A DNA stretch of 64,000 nt from Sphaerolaimus hirsutus. Taxonomy: Eukaryota > Nematoda > Chromadorea > Monhysterida > Sphaerolaimidae. Every line of letters starts with the position of its first letter. Positions within the stretch are counted from its first letter, which is position 1. The position numbers and the translations under genes are program-made. The notes beneath the pieces were generated by a model, which did no database searches, was not told where the DNA came from, and saw only the letters and a list, made by a program, of their open reading frames with translations. The stretch spans positions 14,163,147 to 14,227,146 of the forward strand of contig OZ038457.1 in NCBI GenBank assembly GCA_964036195.1. Reading direction: 5' to 3'. Positions 57,401 to 64,000 of this stretch are shown one piece after another.

Positions 57401-60400
57401 ATAAAAAGGTGCGAAAATTGGTGATTTTGAGCAAAAATTGGGGCAAAATTTCTCAAAAACCACTCCAGATAGATAGATAGCTGAGCGATTTGGGGGGGTC
57501 TTTGGGGGTAGTAGCCAAAAATTTTGCCTCGGGATAGATAGATAGCTGAGCGGCCTCCGGGATAGATAGATAGCTGGCTGATTTGGGGGGGGGGGCAGCC
57601 CCCCCCCAGCCCCCCCCCTAGGAGACCCCTGGGCTGCCCCCCCAAATCGGCCAGCTATCTTATCCATCCCGGAGGCCGCTCAGCTATCTATCTATCCCGA
57701 GGCAAAATTTTTGGCTACTACCCCCAGAGACCCCCCCCCAAATCGCTCAGCTATCTAAACCCCCGTTCACCATGGTTGGCACCATTGAGATATTTTCAGA
57801 AAACAATTCATAACTTCACTATACAGGATTGTATTTGGCCAAGTGGGGTATCCCCTTGTAGGCCAATTCAAGCCGTACAAGTGCATATAGGGCACAACTG
57901 ATTATCTCTTCTCTAGGGCATTTCATGGGCCAGATAAATTATTTTATTCATTTAACGCTGATCACCATGGTTGGCACCCTAGTGTCTTTTGGTCTTAAAT
58001 CCTGATTCCCAAGGCTGCATTCTGCAACAAATACCAGATTTGAAGAAGTTTGGCACCAAGCCAGCTCTGAGTGTCAAGGCCCAGCTTGAAATGCATTTTG
58101 ATGACTGTTTTCTGGAACATGGTGGCAGATGATAAAAAAGCTATTTTAGCCATTTCCATTGCTTTTCAGTCGCTGAAAATGCCTTGGCTGATGAATATGT
58201 CATCCACATGCTGTGCTATGACTTTGTCATGGCTGCATATATTTTGTAAATGTACTGGAGATGCCCAAGTACTGATGTTGATTTCATCAATGGATGTTTC
58301 TCCAGACATGGCCCTCATGTTCAAGCAGTTTGTAAAGGCGACATATCTGACTGTAAGAGGAATGTTCAAGCTTTGAAATGAGTGCTTTCATGCATAAATC
58401 TGTTCACACAAATGTGAGATATGCTACAGCGAAATTGTTACTGCCATTATCTTGCCTATTTACTACTGAATTTACAATTTTTGTGATAACATGATTTTTG
58501 AGATGGCCAATCTCATATTTGTGTGAACAGATTAATGCATGTGAGCACTCATTTGAAAGCTTGAATATTCCTCTTACAGTCAGCTATTTTGCCTTTACAA
58601 ACTGCTTGAACATGAGGGCCTTATGTCTGGAGAAACAGCCATTAATAAAATCAACATCAGTACTTGGACATCTCCAGTACATTGACAAAACATATGCAGC
58701 CATTAAAAAGTCAGCACATGATGTGGATGACATATTCATCAGCCAAGGCATTTTCAGCAACTGAAAAGCAATGGAAATGGCTAAAATAGCTATTTTTATC
58801 ATCTGCTGCCATGTTCCAGAAAATAGAAGAAAAACAATCATCAAAATGCATTTCAAACTGGGCCTTCACACTCAGAGCTGGCTGGGTGCCATACTTCAAA
58901 TCTGCCATTTGTTGCAGAATGCAGCCTTGAAAATCAGGATTTAAGACCAGAAAACACTAGGGTGCCAGCCATGGTGATCAGCTTTAAATGAATAAAAGAA
59001 TTTATTTTGCCCATGAAATGCCCTAGAGAAGAGATAATCAGTTGTGCACTATATGCACTTGTAGGGCTTGAATTGCCCTACAAGGGGATACCCCACTTGG
59101 CCAAATACAATTCTGTATAGCAAAGTTATGAATTGTTTTCTGAAAATATCTAATGGTGCTAACCATGGTGAACGGGGGTGTATCTATCTGGAGTGGTTTT
59201 GATAAATTTTGCCCCAATTTTCACTCAAAATCACTAATTTTCGCACCTTTTTATAGTTTTTCACCTTCAAAATTGTGCTTTCCAGCTATATACATGGTGA
59301 TATACCTATTTTTAGCCATTTTATACCTACTTTTGGCTACTTTTAACTGATTATTAGCGATTTTTTTCCCTTTTCTGCCTTCTTAACCTTGAAAAAGCAT
59401 ATATATTGTGCCCACGCCAGCCCCCCCAGCCCCCCAGACAAATTTCCACCTATCTATCCCTCCGGAGGAGCGATTTGCAGCCATCCAGCCCCCTGCGAGG
59501 GCCAAAATCCTGGAGACCCCTGCTGTGTCGTGTTCAAATTGAACCCCGATCCCGATAATTTTCGGGATTTTGTGGCTCCGATCCCGAAACTTTATTCCCG
59601 ATACCTTTTTCCGTGGCTTTTTTGCACAGATATTTATATTCAATGATGGACACATCACTGCATGGAGAATGTTTCACTGATAAGATATAACAATTCCCAT
59701 CATAGGGTGCTGTCTACCTCGTTTCACTGCCATTGCCCACTCACGATAATGTCGATGATGTTGTACGGTGGGGCACGAATTTGGATTGTCTGTTTGTGTC
59801 TAATCTCAGCGCGCTGTCGCAAATGGCCAAACAGGAGCGCCGCGTTGCCATGATTATGCACATTTTTGGTGGGTTATTTTCGTTTCCGCAATCACTGATA
59901 AATAGTTTTTGCTCCCGTTGTCACAATTATTTGAGGCGTCTAATTATAAAAGTCGACAATTCCACAAAATGACAATAAAGTGTCAAATTTTGAGCCCCCT
60001 CTATATGTGAAAAATGGGGTGTCCATAAAATTCCATTCGGTCAGAGCAAAACTTTTTGCATTTTCCCAAGATGTTTAATGTGACACAATGTGCCCACACA
60101 CACCAGTTTTCACCATGACTTCATGGGGAAACTGAATTTTTTTCAATTGCAAATTTATGAACACGGGTGAATGATTTGATTTTATTTAAAGTATGATTTT
60201 AGTTAATAAAAGTTAAAATTTGAAAATTTCAAAACTAAAACACATATAATAGCATACAATAGAGAGTATGCTGAATGTCGCCATGTCGCCATTTCAGTTT
60301 TCACATCAGTCACGGTGAAAACTAGTGTGTGTAGAGCCATTCGTATATGGGCATGTGAGGTTTTTTTAATAGACAATAATGAAAAATGTGCAGACGTAGC

Positions 60401-63400
60401 CCCAGATGACGTTTCGGGGTCTAAATCGAAATTTTAATATTTTGGACTTGTCGACTTTCAGAAATGGACGCAGGGGTCTCCTAGGGGGGGGGGCTGCCCC
60501 CCCCCCAAATCGGTCAGCTATCTATCTATCCCGGAAACCGCTCAGCTATCTATCTATCCCGAGGCAAAATTTTTGGCTACTACCCCCAAAGACCCCCCCC
60601 AATCGCTCAGCTATCTATCTATCTGGAGTGGTTTTTGCTAAATTTTGCCCCAATTTTCGCTCAAAATCACAAATTTTCGCACCTTTTTATAGTTTTTCAC
60701 CTTCAAAATCGTGCTTTCCAGTTATATACATGGTTATATACAAGGACGTATCCAGGGGGGGGGGGGGCGGGGGGGGGCTGCAGCCCCCCCCTTCCCGGAG
60801 TGAGACCTAAAACGTCCCGGAAAATTCAACTTTTCCTATATATTTTCCGATGTTTCTGAAAATTTTTGCGCGCTGGCGCGCAATTGCTTCTCCGCGCATG
60901 GTATTTTCAACGGATTGGTCCCTTTACCTAGACCAAAATCGTTGAAAATGAACACATTTTTTGCGAGTTTCGCTGTATATGTATGCATATTTACATACAT
61001 ATAAAGCGGTTCCTGGTGCTGGCGCCATTCGCGCTGGCGCCAGCGCCAGAAACCGCTGTATATGTATGAAATACACGTTCATACACAGTGGAAGGCACAC
61101 AATTTCATGGATTTGTGTCACCGGGGACCGGTCCGCTGATAATTATGTGTTGGAGGGGAGGTCGCGCGATAGCGCGCGAAATTTTTTGCACCTACCATGA
61201 AAAATGTATAGGAAAAGTTGCTTTTCCCGGGATTTTTTAGGTCTCACCCCGGGAGCGGGGGGGGGGGGGCTGCAGCCCCCCCCGCCCCCCCCTGGATACG
61301 TCCTTGGGTTAGCTGACGGTTTTTGTCCGTCATTGGGTCGTCATTTTGAGAAGAATTAGTTTTTGGGCTTATCGACTTTTAGAAGTGGACGCCTCAATTA
61401 CACAAATAATTTACCTCGTACGTGCCGGTATTTACACTCGTTTAGCGGTTGATAAATGAATGTGAATAGTTTTGAGGCGAAACGAGTTAAATGTGAGTAG
61501 TTTTTGGAAAAAATTAGGCACAAGGCCACGACTTTTTATATAAGTGTTTGTTTATTTGGTCATTTCGACTGCACACCCATGAGAGTGTAGACACACTTTC
61601 TATCTCATTGTAAGTAGCAGGTGTGCCTAGGCTATCAAGTATAAATCCCTAATCCTCAAAGACCAACTATCAAGTATAAATTGCAATTTATGCAATTGCA
61701 GGTGTGCCTCGGCCTTCCTGGCTATGTATTCGGTGACATTTCAGTCGCGCCGCACAGTTGTCGATCAGGTTGGCAGCCAACAACTCGCAATGTCCGTGTA
61801 CGTGGACATAGAGGCTGCCGCACACAGATTCACTCTGGAGCTAGGTTCCGAAGTGCGTTTTTGGACAAGTGTTGGGTGTTTCGAAAGGGACTTCGTTTTC
61901 ATATTTTGACCATGGTTCAAACGGGATCCAGAGAAATCACGGGAATTTGCAGTCCTGATCCCGAAACCCCAATCCCCGTCTCCATCCCGTAATGTCAAAA
62001 AACCAATCCCAGTCCCGAAACATTTTAAAACCCGATCCCGAAAACGTATCTTTAATTCCCATCCCAGAATTTTTTTCCAAATTTGATAAATGACATTTAG
62101 CAAATTACTTTGTTACTGGCAGAATCGCATAATGGGAGTGCGGCCCATCACACGCGTGAATGCTCCCCATGGCGCCAACACGTCCGCCAATTCTAGCTGT
62201 GGTTCGTGTTTCCTGTGTTTCCTTTTTTTGACACTTGAGTTTTCAAAAACAGTTGAATTACGGATGTCACATTGTTATCTCTTCCCATTTTATCCAGGCT
62301 TTACATCGTCGCTGGACACCACACTAATGCTAATTTGGTTTTTGCGAGCCGCTGACGACAACAACAAAAGCGAAGCGAGATTTACGGTCTTCGATCTTAA
62401 CTCGTGGTATGGCAGTCGACTGCCTGAGTGCGTTGTGATTGATCATAAAACGGGACTGTGTCCATTTTTGGATGAGCTTTCACTGCCTGCTATGGTGGCG
62501 TCGGGCTGCGGCGAGTCGGCTGCACAAAGACCGTGGGCTGAACAGATTTTGGTTAGTGTGATTAGGGTTGAAAAAACGTTTTAAATACCCCTTTTTAAAA
62601 ACGTTTTTTTATTATGGTTAAACGTCGAAACTGTTTTTAAGAAAAACCCTCAACCAAAAATTGCAGTACTTATGGACATCGCACTATTTTGAATTTTTTG
62701 CGATCAAGCATTATTCTTCCAGGATGTTTGCGTTAGTGCGCCAACGCTGCGTCGTTGGGTCGACGCGACCGAGCCGCCCGAAATGCAGTACTTCCCCAGC
62801 GCGCTCGACTACGACCTGTGCGCGTTGGTGCGCTCGCCCGCCGATAAGCGCGTCGTACGTGTCGGCAGCCTACAAAGACAGGTTACACGGCCAATCCACT
62901 TATTTCGACCAGAGTTGTAAAATTTACTGAACTTATTTCAAAGTATATTTGAAATACTTTAACCCGACTCATGAGTACATGTGAGTAAAATACTCTTTCC
63001 TATGATAATGTAAAAGCTAGTACTTTTCCCCTGGAAAGTGTAAAAGCGAGTACTTTTCTTCATAGAATATGTAAAGGTGGGTGCTTTTTTCGTGGAACAT
63101 GTAAAACTAAAGTTACTACTTTTTACGTGTGAAATCGATTTTTACACTGGAAGAAATAACAGATGTTTAATGATTATTTAGTATTTCTGTAGGAAAATGA
63201 TATGATCTCTTCAAGATTCTTTATTTTAGCAACAAATTATATTGCAATTAGAATATTGCGAAATACATTTTCTGTCAAGTTGAGTACAGGAACTTTTATC
63301 AAAAGTATATGTAAATGTATTTACCCAGTACTTGAGTATATGTATTTTCGAGTAAAAGTAAATTCTTGTAAACAACTGTTCTTTCGTCGCAATGTAATGC

Positions 63401-63578
63401 GTCTTTTCACGCCAGACTTTCGTTTCATCGATAGCGCATGCAGGCTATCGCGGGGCTGTCGGCTAGCATCGATCCGTTTCTGGAGAAGGCCGCCCCCACC
63501 TCAGTTGCATGGCGTAGAGTTGCATCGGCTGGATTGGTCGCACCCGATATAGTTTCTCCAGGCCAGACCCGTTCACAG
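54440..63578 (+). CDS. AHCTF1: ELYS nucleoporin (AHCTF1), N-terminal beta-propeller part; gene continues past the window
   Basis: Exons: 54440-54602, 54811-54942, 55266-55409, 55579-55709, 56950-57063, 59706-59872, 61702-61844, 62298-62551, 62723-62881, 63444-63578; junctions keep frame. ELYS is the chromatin-binding nucleoporin that seeds nuclear pore assembly by recruiting the Nup107-160 complex. The strongest matches to vertebrate ELYS are FTVFDLNSWYGSRLPE (human LFDINRWYHAQMPD), PPEMQYFPSALDYDLCALV (human PPEQFFNPSTYNFDATCLL), GAVYLVSLPLP (human GQILLVDLCLD), and GVLIITTKSSRSDGNV with GRILSKIRLP (human GLLIGLEETEGSVL, VVKAVVLPG). Together they cover most of the seven-blade propeller and the start of the helical region. 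The first exon is the least certain. About 60 residues of a middle blade present in vertebrates are not placed between exons 6 and 7, a 1.8-kb intron full of transposons. Confidence 0.88.
56003..56869. mobile_element. hAT-like MITE, TAGGGTGGCAGA ends, with sub-terminal GGTACGGTACGG arrays
   Basis: TAGGGTGGCAGA and TCTGCCACCCTA are perfect inverted ends. CCAACACG stands on both sides (55995-56002 and 56870-56877), a perfect 8-bp target duplication. Each end carries about four copies of a 30-bp unit, 'cggtaaacggtacggtacgg' plus 'taaat'. It lies in ELYS intron 4. Confidence 0.92.
57100..59522. mobile_element. 2.4-kb foldback hAT-like element, CAGGGGTCTCC ends, 8-bp duplication
   Basis: CAGGGGTCTCC opens and GGAGACCCCTG closes the element. 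CTGTGTCG flanks it on both sides (57092-57099 and 59523-59530). The arms are inverted copies for most of their length. The outer part contains 'cggagggatagatagctg', 'ggtataaaatggctaaaa' and 'accactccagatagatag'; the inner part (57770-58440 against 58497-59180) opens with 'gttcaccatggttggcacc'. A second partial set of outer sequence lies at 57440-57770, so the left arm has extra nested material. It occupies ELYS intron 5. No transposase was recognised in either arm. Confidence 0.92.
60092..60338. mobile_element. CACACTAGT-type MITE, GTTTTCACC subfamily
   Basis: CCCACACACACCAGTTTTCACC is inverted as GGTGAAAACTAGTGTGTGTAG. The interior is AT-rich and unrelated to the other subfamilies. Confidence 0.75.
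60471..60739. mobile_element. CAGGGGTCTCC-type element, left arm only
   Basis: CAGGGGTCTCCTAGG leads into the same order of motifs as the 57100 element ('agctatctatctatcccgag', 'accttcaaaatcgtgctttc'), then stops where the CAAGGACG element begins. Confidence 0.75.
60740..61306. mobile_element. MITE with CAAGGACGTATCCAGGGGG ends
   Basis: CAAGGACGTATCCAGGGGGG and CCCCCTGGATACGTCCTTG are inverted ends, followed inside by G and C runs, 'gtgagacctaaaa' and its inverse 'ttttaggtctcac'. A 'gctggcgcc' palindrome lies near the centre. It inserted into or beside the preceding element in ELYS intron 6. Confidence 0.85.
62930..63380. mobile_element. AGTTGTTAAAA-type MITE, copy 5
   Basis: AGAGTTGTAAAATTTACTG and GTAAATTCTTGTAAACAACTG bound the element, with 'catgagtacatgtgagtaaa' and several 'gtaaaagc/tgagtac' blocks. 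It fills ELYS intron 9. Confidence 0.65.
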
Positions 63579-64000
63579 GTTTGTGTGTGTATTATAGCAG
63601 AGTTTTTTTTAAATTGTGAACTTTTTTCAAAGTAAACACCTTCCCGGTCACGTCCGGCAGCCATTTTTTGGTTTTACTTCTTACATCCTATCGCCAGTTC
63701 TAGGGCTCCCCAGAGGCTGAAACTTGGGGGCGATATTAGCGCAACCCCCCTCTACTTCGCATGAATTGGGGGGTCGCGGCAACCCCTCTCAGGGTGGGTC
63801 GCCCTAAGTGCAAATTTTTTTGTGGCTTTTTTGGTGTCCCACAGCAGGTCCGGCACCCGCTGATTTCTGAGCTGTGGGAGGGGTATAAATCTAAAATGTT
63901 GGGGATGTGTTACCAACACCACTCCCATACTATACACTATTCAATAATGTGAGATTAAAGTGAAAAATTTAACAAAAATTCGCTTATTCTCTAAAAAACA
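63579..64000. other. Intron sequence of ELYS to the window edge
   Basis: No further exon was secured. An acceptor-like 'ggtgtcccacag' at about 63843 is followed by a short open stretch that could not be matched to ELYS. Confidence 0.3.

Noticed and set aside
57305-57667. Frames in the 57-61 kb foldback elements
   Set aside because: They repeat in the 60471 copy and consist of translated inverted-repeat arms with G and C runs. No transposase motif was found.
58071-58856. Pair of similar frames in opposite orientation as a duplicated gene
   Set aside because: They are the two arms of the inner foldback (about 57770-59180) and not independent genes.

Overview
This is a piece of an invertebrate animal nuclear genome. 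All recognisable genes are split by GT-AG introns, the orthologues are animal ones (DENND6, ELYS/AHCTF1, TSPO, cytochrome b561 D-type, GH18, MAM), and introns and spacers are packed with small inverted-repeat transposons. I could not fix the phylum. Exon models were built by hand. In each multi-exon model the junctions assigned keep the reading frame, which is the main support for them.

Layout. 1.5-16.4 kb (minus strand) holds one 26-exon gene for a secreted protein with three GH18 (chitinase-fold) domains, none with an intact catalytic motif. 17.0-25.9 kb (minus) holds a 16-exon gene, 5' end not found, for a modular protein with two MAM domains and five six-cysteine repeats spaced like CS-alpha-beta (defensin-fold) domains. 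At 26.0-27.2 kb a plus-strand reading frame is split by a 646-bp transposon with a perfect 8-bp target duplication. 29.0-30.7 kb and 35.0-37.6 kb (minus) are two tandem TSPO paralogues with identical exon sizes. 38.4-45.5 kb (plus) is a complete DENND6 gene. 46.8-50.7 kb is a satellite block bounded by 40-bp direct repeats. 51.8-53.6 kb (minus) is a complete cytochrome b561 D-type gene. 54.4-63.6 kb (plus) is the 5' part of an ELYS gene, which runs off the window.

The housekeeping genes (membrane traffic, nuclear pore assembly, mitochondrial membrane, ascorbate-linked electron transfer) have no evident joint role. The two secreted genes at 1.5-25.9 kb lie head to tail on one strand 0.64 kb apart. 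One is a catalytically dead chitinase-fold protein and the other combines defensin-like and adhesion modules, so a shared extracellular role in glycan binding, matrix or defence is possible but is inference.

The mobile fraction is almost entirely non-autonomous DNA elements: a TA-flanked, mariner-like family with about 20 or more copies, several hAT-like families with 8-bp duplications, long palindromic foldbacks, and a group whose ends carry CACACTAGT. I recognised no reverse transcriptase, transposase, rRNA, tRNA or CRISPR array.
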